A DNA stretch of 64,000 bases, from the NCBI RefSeq assembly GCF_000143415.4, contig NW_003314344.1, positions 574,106 to 638,105 of the forward strand. The letters run 5' to 3'. Positions 10,199-24,016 of the stretch are shown here, one piece after another. The DNA comes from Selaginella moellendorffii (lineage: Eukaryota; Streptophyta; Lycopodiopsida; Selaginellales; Selaginellaceae). The notes beneath the pieces are model-generated. The model was given only the letters and a program-made list of their open reading frames with translations, ran no database searches and was not told the origin of the DNA. How positions within the stretch are numbered: position 1 is the first letter of the stretch; each line of letters opens with the position of its first letter. The translations under genes and the position numbers were made by a program.

Positions 10199-13100
10199 CT
10201 AGCAACTTAGCAGCTTGCGAGCCGATGTCAAGGTCCATTCCGCGGTGCTCGTCCTCATCAGATAGCCATTGGAGAGGTCCTCGTTGGACACCGGCGCAAT
10301 GCTGCCGCTCAGCCCAATCCCGTGGAGCTCCTGTTGCAGCCAATCCACGGCTCGCCTCCAGTCCTGCTTCCGACTTAGGACGTGCACACGGGACGCGGGG
10401 AACAAATCGACCAGCTTGACAATGAATTTGATCAGGCAGTACCTCTTGTGGACCGCTACTGCCTGCACACACACACACACACACACACGTCAGATTCACT
10501 CTGGAGCTTTTGGTTTCGTACCTTGCTGACTAGAAGGTCCAGAACTCCATTGGGGAAACTCTCGTAACCGAGGAGAAGAACCTCTTGTCTCGTCTGTTGG
10601 GAATAAAAACATCAGCTGGATCAGTTCTCTGTGACAAATCAGCTTTAGCTTTACCGCTTGCAAGCTATCTCCAAGTTGCAAAAGTCTGTACGCCAGTGAT
10701 AGAATAGGTTTCAATGCTTCACTATTTACAGCGTGATGAAGGGCCTCCATTACATCTTGCAACACGGCCTGCACGGAGTCACAGTTAGTTCGGCTTCCAA
10801 CATACGAACGAGCAACAACTTACCACACTAAACGTTTCATTACGCCAGGAACAAAATTCCACGAGTCTAATAACTTCCTCCTGTTCTGGACATGTCTTGA
10901 TCTGGTAGACAGGAAAGAAAAACAACTAAGCCTTCCAGACAAGAGTACGCAGCGCCACATACCAAAATTGAAGTGTACATTCGGTGCCTAAAGACACCTT
11001 CGGCCGCATCCTTTGGAATCAAACACAAGGAGCAAAACTGTTGAGGGTTCGATTGACAGGGCTTCGTTTCGGTGTCCGACTTCTTGTCGACTTCCGGTTC
11101 GTCTGTCATAATTTAGCGTCAGACAATCTGGACAACTTTAGAGCAATCAGCTTACCATAAAGTTTACTAGCATCGCAGCTCCTCACAAGCAAAGAGACGG
11201 CCGTGTGGAGGTACACCGCATCTTGTTTTGCTATTTGGAATTTAGTTGCAAATGTCACCTGCGTAAAGCATTTGGTGTCTAGCAAATGCCAGAGAATCTC
11301 AAAAGACAGAAGAAACGCACCAAATGACCCACAACAGCTTTCCGAAGCAAATGTAGGCGTGGATAGGGACCCAGTTTTACGTAGTCCAAAAGAACTTGGA
11401 AATACTGCAACAGACTTTAGTTGCAGTCTCAACTATAAGAGAATTGAGCTGTAAACCTGTTGGAGATATGACTTCGGTGACGCGGCTTCTCTCAGCAGTA
11501 TTACCAGCGTGTCAACCATGGCGTCGACATGCAAAGCGTCTTGCTGTCTACCACAATTGTCCACATAAAACACGTTCCCTTGATAAATATTTACGGCCGT
11601 CTTTAGAGCATGGACGAGAAGAGCAGCAAAAGCCTGTTAAATGGAACGATATCAGGAAAACTTACAAAGGATGAAACAAAAGCGTCATACCTGTCGAACT
11701 TCTTCAACGGGACACCGAAGGAGGAAATCCTGCACCCATTGCGGTCTCTCCACCAGCGTGTTGAGAAAACATCGACAGGCGATTATATTGTGATCCAGGA
11801 GCTTCCAGATCGTTACCTACAGAGCAAATGATTAGAAACAATGCAAGAAACGGTATTGACGAAATCATACCACTACCTTCCATTGATGAAAGTCTTCACG
11901 AAGGCTCCCGTGCGTTCTCAAATATACTCTAAACAAAAATTCTAAAGCTATCCTGATACTATGCTCTGCAAAATCGCTAGCATTCAAGTCCTTGGCCGCT
12001 AAATCGGCTTTACGTCCACTTGTCTCACCCTTCCTGTCTCGGCTGTCGTCAGGTCCACCAACATACCGAGGAGTCCTGCAGACGATAGTTTATAACAGAC
12101 ATTGGAAGACCGGAAAACGCACCTTCCCTCAATTACATCCGAGTTAGCCTCCACCAAACTGTAAAGAAACTTAAAATAATCCTTATCCAAGAGATGATTC
12201 TCGTGTACAAATCTGAAAGCCCATACGTCATTAGAGTCCGCAAAGTTAAGAATAGATCCCACAGCCTAACCTTAGATTTTCTTTTCGAACGCTTCGATGT
12301 ATTGAGCTTGGCATTCTTAGGCGCCTACAAAAAAAACAAAAAGAACTTCAAAATGTACCGACAATGAAAACTAGTAAATACCCTGTAAATAGTCGATCCA
12401 TAATCGACTTATCCTTCATTACTTGATCGCCTTCACCTGATACATTACACAGCAAAATAATTCGTGAATCCATGAACACAACTAACTACCTTTTGTGTGA
12501 GATGTCGTTGCTGGCGAGTCCATCGGAGCCTGCAAAGAGGACGTTATTGTCGAAAAGAACAAAGCCAAGATACATACGTAATTACGGGACCTTTCGTACA
12601 ACAACATGTACGCACTGTTCGGTCGATCGAAGTCCTAGACAGGAGACAAAACTTAGCAACTGAAACGACACCCAAATTGTGTACCTGTGGCGACATGGTT
12701 TTTAAAAAATTATCATACACGTCCACGCTGTATTTTCCACCGAAACAATCCTTCTCGAGATCGTTTACGTCATACGGTTCCACTCGTTTATCGTCAAAGG
12801 CAATCCACCTGGAATGCACAGGTGCAAGTTAGAAGCGAGGATCCAAGAATCGTAGTACCAACCTCTCAATATCCCCTTGCCTCTCTTTAATATACGAATA
12901 ATAATGTCCAGCAAATGCGGTCCCCGAATGTACAACTACACCCACCAAGTCATACTGATAGTAAGAGTCCGGTTTGGAGTTCAGGCCCCCATTCTCGTTG
13001 CAGATACTTCCATCAGTACCACCATTGCTTGTAGTGGCTGGGCTCGAGCTTTCTTGACTCATGCTGTCACGGAGGGCCAATCCTTCCACCGTAAAAGCTT

Positions 13101-16100
13101 TCATGTCGAGATGCATCGGAAACTCGAATCTGTCCTTGAGCTTCAACCGTTGCATGGTCTCGTAGTCGAAGTCGAAACGCTTCAGGTGAATCACAAGAGT
13201 CTGCGGAAGAGACTTCACGCATACCCGCTTGAGTGCGTCAACCTTCCGGCCACATTCATCACAGTAATATGCGTTGTCAGCCTCGAGCAAGTCCCCTCGC
13301 ACAAAAGAATCCAGAGATTCGAGCAAATCTCTTTTGTTCTTCACATCCACGCTGATCGCTGCAAACGGTTCGTCTCTTTCGCTGCAATGGTTACACCCGC
13401 GACTAATCACCTGGGGAAAAAGAAAGAAAAAGATACAAACAAAATGTCATGATCCCAGGACATACAGGCACAATTGAGCATACCTGCTGGACAAAAATGC
13501 CGCCGAAGATTTTCGTCAGCGTTGTCTCTTGGTGTGTCGCTTTTAATGTATCATCAACAGCATCGTATAAGCGGTTGAAAAACTCAAAAGCATCTTGGTG
13601 TTCCCGAAGATTGATCGGCATCCCATCGTAGTCCCGGTACGCATCCCAAAATCCCTGAGGAGTATAATGGTCCAAACTACTGCCAAGAAGAGCCCCAAAC
13701 ATGGTTTGCAGCTGAAAAAAAACTGAGTCTGCCTTCTCCATGTCGTCGCACTCCTTACATTCTAAAACTGTCCGCCGAACATCCGGTTGCATGTATAACT
13801 GCTGGAAGACCGAGTTCATATAGCAGGTGGCTCCGGCGTTCTTCAGCCCGACGTAGCCACTGAGAGCTTTTCGACCATACGAAGGCAAGTGCTCCCATTC
13901 GTGAATATCGGATGAGAAATGAAGTTTCACCAGCAGATCCACTATTTCCTTCAAGTTGTCAATGCAGTGGGTGGCCAGGCAAGTCAGCAGCTGAAAAGCC
14001 TTTTCGCGACTACGACGAGTCCCGCACCTCGACTGCAGGACTCTGTCATCGAGCCTGTCGCAGCTGTCATCGTCGATTTTCCATAGCATTGCCGATTCTA
14101 GAAATAAGAAACTCTCAACCAGCTGCACATTATCACTGTTAGCGTTCTCCTGGTCCGACAAGCAGAAATTTAGTACCTCTTGCACTAGGCCGGTCCCCTG
14201 AGGCAACTTGCTCGAGCCAATAAGACGTCGATCAAGAACTTCTATCAACACTTTTACTAAAAATAAGTGTCCTTCAAGAAGCTGTGCAGAGAAAACAGAT
14301 GAGAGAGAGTTGCGATCACAATAAAATAACCCACCCTGTCATCGTCATCAGTGGCCTCGGGTGCACATCTAAGCCAAGAAAGCTCTTCCAGAAGCTGCTG
14401 CTCCCCCATTGCATGCTCTTCAGGCCCACTGATGCGATAAAAGAGCTGCCCCAAGAGCTCCAAAAACTGAAACAAAACAGCTCAGTCGCTACGTTAACGT
14501 CACTTGGACTTACTGGTAAACAGCGCTTCGGCTCGGTGTTAGCTTCCGCCTTCGTGTCAATGAGGGCGGCCATAAGATGCCGACGAACGATAGGATGTTT
14601 TCCCGATTCTTTGCTGAAGAAATCATAGCTGTTACAACATTCTGAACAAAAAACATCTTTCACCTCAATCTCAGAAAGCTGGACGCTGCCTGGTATCTGA
14701 CAAACTCGTCAGGTGAATGTAAAACCATATCCTAAGAAGAAATAAGTTGATACAAGTAGAAAAAGAGACAAAATACGTACCACAATAAACCTGCCAACGT
14801 CGGGAGATGAAAAGAAAGTTCCAAGTAATGATTTATGTGACAGCAGGCATGTCACCTGGTAAGAAGTATGATTTAGAGAGAGAAAGAAATAAAAGAGAAA
14901 AACTTACAAGAAGTTCCAGCGCTTCAAGGCAGAGGTATCGATCGTCCTGGTTCAAGAAGTCCCCACTGTTTTCAAACTTCTGCAAGAATAACGTCTAGAG
15001 TCAGTATAGCAGGGTCAGCACATAAAATTAGACATTGGTCACCTTTTCAGACCTTCGACCCTTCAAAATCTCCGCCAAAGGCGCAGAATTGGCTAGCCAA
15101 AGGCGCAGAATTGGCTAGCATAGATATTTGGCCTAGTGCAGTCCCCCAAGTAAGTCGCTTTAGAGCACCTGCGACTACTGACATGTCGATCACTTCCAGC
15201 TGCTCAAAGAAAAGGTTTACATATACGTCATTGTCGGAAAACTACTCTGGTTACTTTTTCAACGTTGACGTCGTCGTTAACAGAGATGGTGCTCCCACTT
15301 TCAGATTCTTCGACTGTATCTCCTCTGCATATTTAAAAACATCAGAAATCGCTCCCTGTCTGGTACTGAAAATACATACCCGATGATTCGAGTGTTGTCG
15401 GAAAGAGAAGTAGTTTGTGTTTCTGACAACTGAACATTTCGGAACTAATAAGGATTTGTGAACACAATTTCTTACTCACCAAAAGCTTTAAAATACGTAG
15501 GGCGCTAGTGTAACAGCCACGCCGTGTCTGACTATCAACCCCCATCATCGCACCAGGTTCGAAAACCGTCATTAAATGCCTGGAACTCGTTTGTTATGTC
15601 ATGATAAACAATTGGTAGACACAACTTACCGAAAGCCTCCAAATCGAATAAAGTCATTTCTAAAACGCTGATTTTCGACATTTCGATTGACGGGCATAAG
15701 CAAGCCGTCCACTATCTGTGAAAAAAGAAAACAAATCAAAATCCCGTAAAATTTCGTATCTATACCTGAAGTGTATACAGGAGTCGACAGTGGGCTCCAA
15801 ATTGCAAAGTAAGAAACTCTTTTGCTTTGGCCACTGGCTTCTTGTGTAAATTCTGTCCCGCGTGTCATGAATAATTTGTTCGGACAACGCAAAAACAAGA
15901 AACGTTTACCTGAAATTCACTGAGGATTCCAGGATGTGTTGGCAGCAATGAAAGGAGATAGTTTGCTTCCTGACATTTAAATTTCCGTTAAAAACATGAA
16001 ATGTACGATGCTGACTAACCTCCCGAACACCACCGTGACCCGCCTCGGCAAGTCTGAAAAGGATATCGTAGACCTGCAAAATTGATAATCAGAATGCACA

Positions 16101-19100
16101 AGAGACAATAGGGTGGGTGTGACGTGTACCTGAGGACTCTTTGATATCAGAAGTCCCGGTAGCTGCAGCTCATCCATCTCCTCTTCAACAAGGTCCACGA
16201 TATTAACCTGCAAGAATATCAGTAAAAGGAATCACAAGCAAGCTAACATACCGACGCAGTCAGGGGCTGACCATCGGTTAAGCCCAGCTGCCGCAACACC
16301 TGCCATGCATCCTTCTAGCCAACAGAAACAACTATAGCGGCAAAGCATACCTGTGAATCTTGCTTAAGTTCTTTGTTTGCGTGCATCAAACGCACACGAG
16401 AAACGGGACATTCAAGCCTCTCAGCCACCTATAGAGCGGTGAAATAAACCACAAATATTAAAATAAATCTTACCTTTGCTCGGAACGAACCAAGGTACTC
16501 GTTTGCATGAACGAGAATGTCAAAACGTGTCGACTGCTTATTTGCCGTGCTAACCTACAGAAAAACATCGCGTTTTCTACAACTTTACCACACATTTTGA
16601 ACAAATACCCCCAAAGTAAGCGGTCGTCCTTGAAATGAAGCACCATGCGCAGGAACTTTACGAGGGCAGGATCCTTCACATTTTATAATAAACTCCTGAA
16701 AATTTAAACGGTTAAGTATTAGTATCGAAAGAACATAAAAACGGAAAGGAAGGCTTACTCTTAGTATCCGTAGGCAGCGCTCGACTTTGTACGGATCCTT
16801 TTCAAAATTCACAGTGCACGGCTTGTCTGCCTCACTTTCTATCGACTCGGTAAAATTTTCCACGTCCGGGACATCTACGTTCCCATCAACCATACTGATG
16901 CTGTTACTATCTGTTGCCTCCGTATTCCTGTGTCCATTCTCAAGGGCCGCAGTCAAGTTACGCAGGCACTCGTTGATAAAGCACTGGCGTATTTGAACCA
17001 AATTTTGCCGCAGGCTGTCTGAGAGGTGAGTATGGATGTCCCGCAACATACTTATGCTCTGTTCCGCAATGCTATTGACAGGTGACGAAAGAGCAGCTTG
17101 CCACATGTAGGACATTCCAATCAGCTGCAAGTCGTGCGTCTCAGTCCCTTCATCGATTCTTATTCGCACAAGTTTCTTCTCGAAAAGATTCACCCACAGA
17201 AACAGCCTCATAAAGCACCTATGTAAAATACATGAAGAGTGTCAACCATCTTGCATGCAGCTTACCTCCAGGCAATTTCCGAAAGAGAACAAGGGTCCAT
17301 GCAGGTAAGTTTCTTTGTGAGAATGTTGAGCATTGCGTCGAAGGACAAGCACGGGGTTTTTTCAAGAGCATCGCACAGCCATTGGAACCCCCTCTCCTTG
17401 TCAGCATCGAACACAGACGACTCAATCATGCAGTTCCACAGCCTCTCCATAGCATCCCAAGGCAAACTAACATCGCCTGCCTGTACCAACCATTAAACCG
17501 CAAAGGAGCAGTGCAAAATATACCTGTATTGAGAACAATATGAATTCCAAGCGCTCCTTCACGTGTTGATCATGGGTGTACCGACAATCTGCAATGGAAT
17601 AGGGTGCTGCAGTCTTCTCTGACGGCTTTGCCACCACTAACTTCTCAGAGCACATCAATCGAGCGTGGGCCATGTACTGTTCCAAACTCTTCACAACCTG
17701 AATAGCAAGTTTGAGAAACTAAATCATAAAAACCTTCAATATTTACCATGAGTAAAAAACAATCGTCTTTTATGAGCTTTTGAAGGCGCATTTGACGAGA
17801 AACCTCATCCTGTGGATATCGTTACGAGAGAATAAAAAAACCACAAAAAACGCTTACCTGGTAAAATGGCTTCTCGTTATCTAAAAGTATGATTTCACGA
17901 AGTAGACGTAAAGACGGAATCACCGAGATTCCATGCTCTACATTTTTCAGGCATTTCGAAATGTATTCCTGCAAAGCGAAAATACATGTTAAAATCGGCG
18001 GTGAAAACCCAGAATCAGACAGGAACACAGGAGACTAACTAACAGCAAGTGCCACTAAATCTTACTGCCAAAAGGAAAAGCCTCTCTGACCCACATCTTT
18101 ACTAGCACAGTTCACCGAGTCATAGTGGCCGAGAATTTCGGTGAGAGCTCCTGAGTCAAGAACTTCCGCAGGTGCTTCTCCAGAGTGCATCATATTCCAG
18201 AGTAGCTCCAGCAGCCTAAATAAAACATAAACATAAGAAACCAAACTTACTAACACGCACCTTTGGGCCATAACTCCCTTTGTGTCACTCCGGGCGAGTT
18301 TTTTAACTAAAGAGAGGATCTTCACGATATCTGACGGCGAGCGCCCCTGTCACACATAAAAGTGACACACTAGAAAAGAGAGATATGAAGTACCTGGCTG
18401 CGCTCGAAGCGACCAAATAGACTATCCAGCTGCTCGGCTGAAAATGACCAAGCAAGATCGGCGAGAAGATCAAAGATATTTGCTTTGACCTGCCAATAAT
18501 ACAGAGCGTAATCTTCCGGAGGGTACAAACAACATCAAACTTACCGTTTCAAATTGGTCCGGCTTTTCAGTGGCTGCCCAGATAGCATCAATATGCTCTT
18601 CTGAAAGGCGACGCTCTTGGAGCAAAAACCTCATAATCTTTTCTACCTGTTTCATTGTTAAATAAAGGTAAACTCAAACGCAGCCACAACAAGTGTAAAA
18701 CTCACCTGGTCTACGTATTGTTTGTGGTGGAGATGGGACCTAAGGACATGCCGCAAAATATTGTTTCGCTCGAGCCACTGAATTGTTGCATTAACGGACC
18801 GCGACTTATCCCTGCAACGTATCAATCGAAACATCAAGCTTTAACGTAAGAACTAGAAAACAACACGAACCTTGGAGCTATCGCTCGAGCGTTCTCTAGG
18901 AGCTTGTTGATCTCCCGAACCGCGCTCAGCTGCTTATTGAACGAGTTGAATCCCAGCATGCGCTCCACCATCTTCCGTTGCACAATGCTCGTCATGCTCT
19001 CAGCCTTTTCCGCCGACGAGCTCCGACCGAGTATGACTTGCAAGTGCTTCAGTATCAGCGACAACGCTCCAAAAGACCCGTCTTTCGTCTTGTCGCTAAG

Positions 19101-20093
19101 AGCATCCACGTCTCTCTCCAGCAGGTCCTCTACGTATCTCAAAATCCTGCTGCAAGGGTCGCCAAGGTGGCTGGCGACTTCGTCCGTGATAAACTCCGTC
19201 GACCTCGCAATGGGAAGCAACAGAGCTTCCATCACCGCCGGCAAAAGCTTCTGCGGATAGTTGAGCACCCGCAGGAGATGCTGGTAGCCATTCCCGTAAG
19301 CCGTGTGGCCAAAGTAGTTCAAGAGATAGGCCAGCCAGCAGTAGACATCCGGAGGACGACACCTGTTGCAGTCGCAGCTCTCGTCCCTGACAGCGGCGCC
19401 TTTGCGGTTCGCACAATGCCAGTCGTTGTTGCTGCTGGCCTTCCTCGACGGCGTCCCGGGCATCGGCCTCGCAAAGTTGCAGGGAGGAGAAACCGACGAG
19501 GCCGAGGGTGGCAGACCCTGTTCTTTGTGCTTGAGATGGAATTGGCATTGCTTGTCAAAGGCAATGGCGAGCGTCCTGAGCAGCGGCAGCATGTCATCGT
19601 CCACACCAACGTCGTCGAGCAGCAGCTGCGGAGCCTTGACGGATACCAAGTCCATGAGCTTACACACGGCATCGAAGATGTTGTTGTGGATCTCGTTGGT
19701 CCACTTCCATATCGCCTTGTCGTCCAGGCACTTCTCAAACGCGCTCGGCACAGCCTCCCGGTACAGAGTCTGGAGCTTGCGAAAGTCCCCACCGAATTCT
19801 TCCCGGCCACCACTCACGATCTTTGCAGCCGCCGAGAGGCAATTCCTGAGATGGATGGGATAGACAGTCCATGGGAACTTGTTGAGCCCATCGAGCACGG
19901 TCCCCAACTCGTCCCTGGGAAACTCGCAGCACAGCTCCTCCAAGTCCACCTCGTTCACGGGCATCATCGTCAAATCTGTGCCTTCGTACTCGCCAATGGA
20001 CGACTCCTCATCACTGGTGTTGCTCTCCCTATCCCACAGCTCTACGTTGTCTTCCTGCCTCAGGAAGCTCTGCCGCTCCCAGCTCTGATCCAT
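10199..20093 (-). CDS. USP9X/USP24-like ubiquitin-specific protease, multi-exon
   Basis: ATG at 20093; first exon to 18871 (acidic N-terminus, then an all-helical region); TAG at 10199-10201. Dozens of exons are separated by introns of about 45-70 nt. The part at 18350-18050 (L-L-E-L-L-W-N-M-M-H-S) matches the N-terminal helical repeats of animal USP9X. A ubiquitin-like segment lies at 16556-16252 (F-D-I-L-V-H-A-N-E-Y-L-G, then V-R-L-M-H-A-N-K-E-L). The UCH catalytic domain is at about 13860-12560: Cys box N-A-G-A-T-C-Y-M-N-S (Cys codon 13823-13825), a zinc ribbon C-N-H-C ... C-D-E-C, His box A-G-H-Y-Y-S-Y (His codon 12904-12906), then W-I-A-F-D-D. A long helical tail ends near 10199. Role by family: removes ubiquitin from substrates. 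Oddities: a 22-bp exon duplication at 15074-15117 and a (GT)n intron at 10463-10521. Exon borders elsewhere are not all fixed. Confidence 0.9.
10466..10488. repeat. (CA)n microsatellite inside an intron of the USP gene
   Basis: About 11-12 CA units. On the coding (minus) strand this is a GT repeat running to within a few bases of the acceptor CAG (10463-10465) of the last intron (10463-10521, 59 nt), where a polypyrimidine tract would be expected. Confidence 0.95.
15074..15117. repeat. 22-bp tandem duplication in a USP coding exon
   Basis: Two perfect 22-bp copies (15074-15095 and 15096-15117). With one copy the minus-strand exon reads L-A-N-S-A-P-L-A-E-I-L-K-G-R-R-S-E-K and splices at a GTGACC donor. 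With two copies that frame is lost, but a GT ten bases earlier (AAG|GTCTGA) restores phase: +22 minus 10 is +12. Confidence 0.95.
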
Positions 20094-20534
20094 ACACAGC
20101 TGCCGCCCCTCTCACTGCTGCGAATCGCGCCTGGAATCCATCGCGAATCCCCCACACTCTGGCAATTTCGCCGCCGAGCTGCCGCGGCGCCCCCGGATCC
20201 TCCAAGACCTAATCTACGCCAAGAGAAAACCTGGCAGCTCACCTGGATTGCCGCGACGCTGCCGATCGATCCTAAAACCCTCTCGCACTGCTCCTCTCGA
20301 AAAAACCCTGATTGTTGGCCGAGCTCGCCAGAACTAGGTCTCGCACAACACATTGGCAAATGCGTACGAGCATGGCCAAATATGGCCCAGCACAAGAGCA
20401 TCGCATTTTCCGATATTCTGTACGGAAACATTAAGCTCTAGCTATAAGCGCCTAATTTTTCCCTTTCTCTCTCCTTTGTACATTGAGAGCAGAGCTCGAG
20501 CGCAAGATATTTCCTCGCAAGGAGAAATTTTTTC
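20094..20534. other. Gap between the RBOH 3' end and the USP start
   Basis: 441 bp between two genes on the same (minus) strand. It must hold the USP promoter and 5' leader and the RBOH terminator region. Several A-A-A-A-C-C-C-T words occur near 20280-20315; no clear TATA box. Confidence 0.4.
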
Positions 20535-23500
20535 TTAGAAGTTTTCCTTGTGAAAATCGAAGGTGGTTGAGTTCTGGTGCGTGTACTCTCGCGACAGTGC
20601 GTCCAATTCTTTCGCCACTCCTGGGGCACCACAGTAAAATACGCCTGCAAGGAACAAAACGTGGAAAACGGGAGTGATGGCTCCTTTTTTCTTTTCTAGA
20701 TGCTAGACCAAAGTTTTGTCTTGAGAATCCATCACTCACCGATGTTAGCATGCCTGTGAACTGCTGAGAGCCGTGAAAACACCGTCTTCCAGTTTGGTCT
20801 CGCAAAATGTGTTCTTACCTGGAGAGGAGCGACAGTTTTTAGAAACTACAGGAACTAGAAGAAATCTTCGTACGTACCCGAGTCCCAGACAGGATGTCCA
20901 CTCCGTTTTTGGCGAGGTTCAAAGCCTGGATCATGGTGATCAGTGCCGATCGAGCGTCGCCCTCCTCGTACACACTCGTGAGATAGTTGTGCATCTCGAT
21001 AACTCTCTGCTCGTCAAAGTTCATGCAAACTATTAAGCAAAAGAATGCGAGAAAAATCCGACCTTGTGATCCATCTCTGCAATCTCGTTCATGACACCTT
21101 TAAACCATTCGAAAGATCCCTGCTCTCTAGTCACCCAGTAGAAGTAAACTTTTGTAGGACCGCTCTTCTTCCCATTGTTCTGCGATCCCAACGGAATGAG
21201 AATGAGTTTGTAGCTTGAGTAACTTGGAAGAACTTACTTCCACATCCCTGTTGACGTGATTCAAGATGTCTCTCAGAATACTTACGAAAGGTGTTGCTCC
21301 AATGCCAAGACCAACGAGCAGCAGCACATCATACTTCATGTAATCTTGTGCTGGAGCACCATAGGGACCATCAATTCGTAGCTTTGGAAACCTGCAATAG
21401 ACGAAAAAAAAAGGCACAGCTTTTCTGTAAAATTCTAATCTATTTTTCCTACCTTGGTTGTGACTGGAACTCCAGATCATGATCCACATACTCAGCTCTG
21501 AGCAGGCCACTTTTGCCAACTTCGGGTTTGTGGCAAACCTGTACACGGCTTTCAAAGTTGGAGTTCAAATGTATGGCAGCATACGTACCTCTGAGAAGAT
21601 TTTCTTCATTTTGGAGGTCCAGTCCCCGGCACTTCTTATATGGATGCTCAAGTAGTCATCACTTGGAGCAGAAGTGATCGAAAAAGGATGCCTGTGATGA
21701 AAAGATCAAAGCTTGCTGACTAAAGAAAAGAAAGAAAAAAAAAGCTAAGAAACTAGTAGTACTGACCATTGAAGATGCGAGATGGCCGGGCACTTGAGGA
21801 AGAGATACATGCCACTCTTGTACTTAAAACCGCGAGGCTTTTGTATGTACAAAGCCAAGACATTTCCAGGATAAACAGCAGCCTGTAGTTAAACTGCTCA
21901 ATCAAAACCATGAACGAAATCCTAAAGAAAAGTTTCGTGCCAGACCTTGACTACACGAACTGTATACAATCCCGCACGGATGGCTCGTACCAATCGCTCG
22001 GAGGCATATAAAGCCACTGGAATCGCGACATACATCCAAGTCTGTGCAGGAAACCAAAACGAGAGAAAAGAGAAAACTCGTCAGTGGAAAAACAAGTCTC
22101 AAAGACCAAAGGAGCCACTTACGAACCGTTTTCTGCCACCATCCATGTGCCAAATAAATGAAGAGCGAGTGGACAATGAGCAGGACGTAGACAAAGATAA
22201 ACAAATGGTGCGAGTACCAAAAGGCGTTGAATCCGCTTAGCCTGTGCAAAGGCCACAGTGGCTTTACCTGGCCTCGCCTGAACCATGGCGTCGCTAGCAG
22301 GAATATAAAAGCCATGAGCAGCACGCTCGCGATCCCAGTAACCCCAGCCACTGACTTTAGCAGATCAACGTACGTTTGTCTCTTGTAGTGAAAACTTTTG
22401 CCGAGGGTGCGCATGAAGAGCTCGTCAGACGAGCTAGTAATTCTCGGGAAGTCGCAGGCCAAGTGGACTCCAGCGTGAATCACAGTTCCAATTGCAACAC
22501 CAGACGCAATCATCTGGACGAAAAAGAACTATCAGAAGAAGAAGACGAAAGCAAAAGATCAAAGGTTGTACGTACCATATGAAACTTGAGGTTGTCGTTG
22601 AAAGGGACGATGTTGCCGACGAAGGTCGAACGAAACCAGGTGATGGTGTTTCTACAGACCGGGAAAAGCACGAGTGCCATGTTGAGCTTGAGAGTCTCGG
22701 CAGCACCTTTTGCGACGCACAGACAATATCCCATGACTTCAAAAGCTGCTCGCTGCTTGTACACGAAAAACTTCCACGCGAACAATCCCGCCATGGTCGC
22801 AATCCAAAGTCCGAAGAACATGAGGTACCTCCAGTTCTCGGAGAGGTAGAACTTCGAATCTTTCCAAAAGGAGAGAAGTGGAGTGTGCTTTTTCCGCTTG
22901 ACGGCGACGAGATTCCGAGAGATGGTTGTGCTGTAGTTGAGGAAAGAGTCTTTGGCATGCGCTGGCTCCGGAACTCTCATCAAAGCTTCGAGCTGCGAAA
23001 GCTGCCAGGAAAAAGAAAAGTGGACAAGGAAAACTATGAAGCTCGATCATGGCATCGTGGAAATATTTACCTCAATGAAGCCATTCTTGTCAGGATCCAA
23101 CTCTTCCATAATTAACGCGGCGAACTCGTCGGCTTGTGCCTTGAGCTTGGCAAGCTTGTTGGTTGCCGCACTAAGCATGATAATCTACACGATTGTGCCG
23201 CACCAAGGAAAAAAAAAAAAGAGTTAAGAGAAGAGCAAGATGGTTGTCACTCACTCTCAATCAATCACCTCTTTGACTTCTTCTTCTGATATATGTCCGT
23301 CTGCGTTTCTGTCGAACCTGAGAAACGAGGAAACGATTCGAAATCACTGCATCTTGATCACAATCGAGAACTTACATCTGGAAGAAAATTTGCATACGAG
23401 AGTCGAAGCTATCGTCGCTCATTTGCAGCCAGAAGGCGTGAAGAACTTCTTTGGAAATGCTTTTCTGGTTCTCGAGTTTCTTGCTGGAGACGAGCGCATC

Positions 23501-24016
23501 GAAGAGCGCTTGAGCAAATTCCGAGGTCTCCATTCCTGAAAGCAAAGAACACAAAAGCTTGATAGTCAGAAGATTGAAGAAGAAAAGAAAAAGGAAGATA
23601 GAAAACATTGGAACTTCACCTATGCATTCACCGAATTTTTCACGAGAAAGGCTTCCATCCACTGCAAGCACCGTGAATCTCCTTTCGATGTCGAGCCACG
23701 ACACTTTCTTCTTGTTCTTCCCGGTAAGGAAACGAAGTCCCTGGAGGGCATTGGACTTTGTCCTGGAAAACTTTGCTTGCTTCGCTCGATCAAACTTGGT
23801 GGCCTTTGGAGAGTTGTGATTCCTGACAGTGCTGGCGAGACGAGTGAAAGCAGTCTTAACTTTGATGGCCGTGACCACAGTGGATCTCTTCTCGCCTCCA
23901 CCCGAAGCAATGGACTCGGTGCGATGGAGAGGACGATCGCTAGACACTGAAACTCCATCGTCGTTGGCCATCTCGATCACCACCTTGGTGGCTTGATCGG
24001 GATCTTCGTCCCGCAT
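20535..24016 (-). CDS. RBOH: Respiratory burst oxidase homologue (NADPH oxidase)
   Basis: ATG at 24014-24016, TAA at 20535-20537, many short introns. In order: basic/serine-rich cytosolic N-terminus; calcium-binding EF-hands D-R-N-A-D-G-H-I-S (about 23320-23270) and D-P-D-K-N-G-F-I-E (about 23100); a six-helix ferric reductase region (about 22980-21960) with paired histidines, including V-I-H-A-G-V-H-L and [11 protein letters not shown] site [13 protein letters not shown] (about 21690); NADPH-binding G-P-Y-G-A-P-A-Q and [11 protein letters not shown] (about 21370-21290); C-terminal V-F-Y-C-G-A-P-G and the family-typical end F-H-K-E-N-F. It transfers electrons from NADPH across the plasma membrane to make superoxide, under calcium control. 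All key motifs are present, so it should be functional. Neighbouring genes are unrelated. Confidence 0.95.

Noticed and set aside
18978-20441. 487-codon open frame on the plus strand
   Set aside because: It is antisense to the first USP exon, where the GC-rich coding strand leaves the opposite strand open. Its text (many R, H, V, P) shows no motif.
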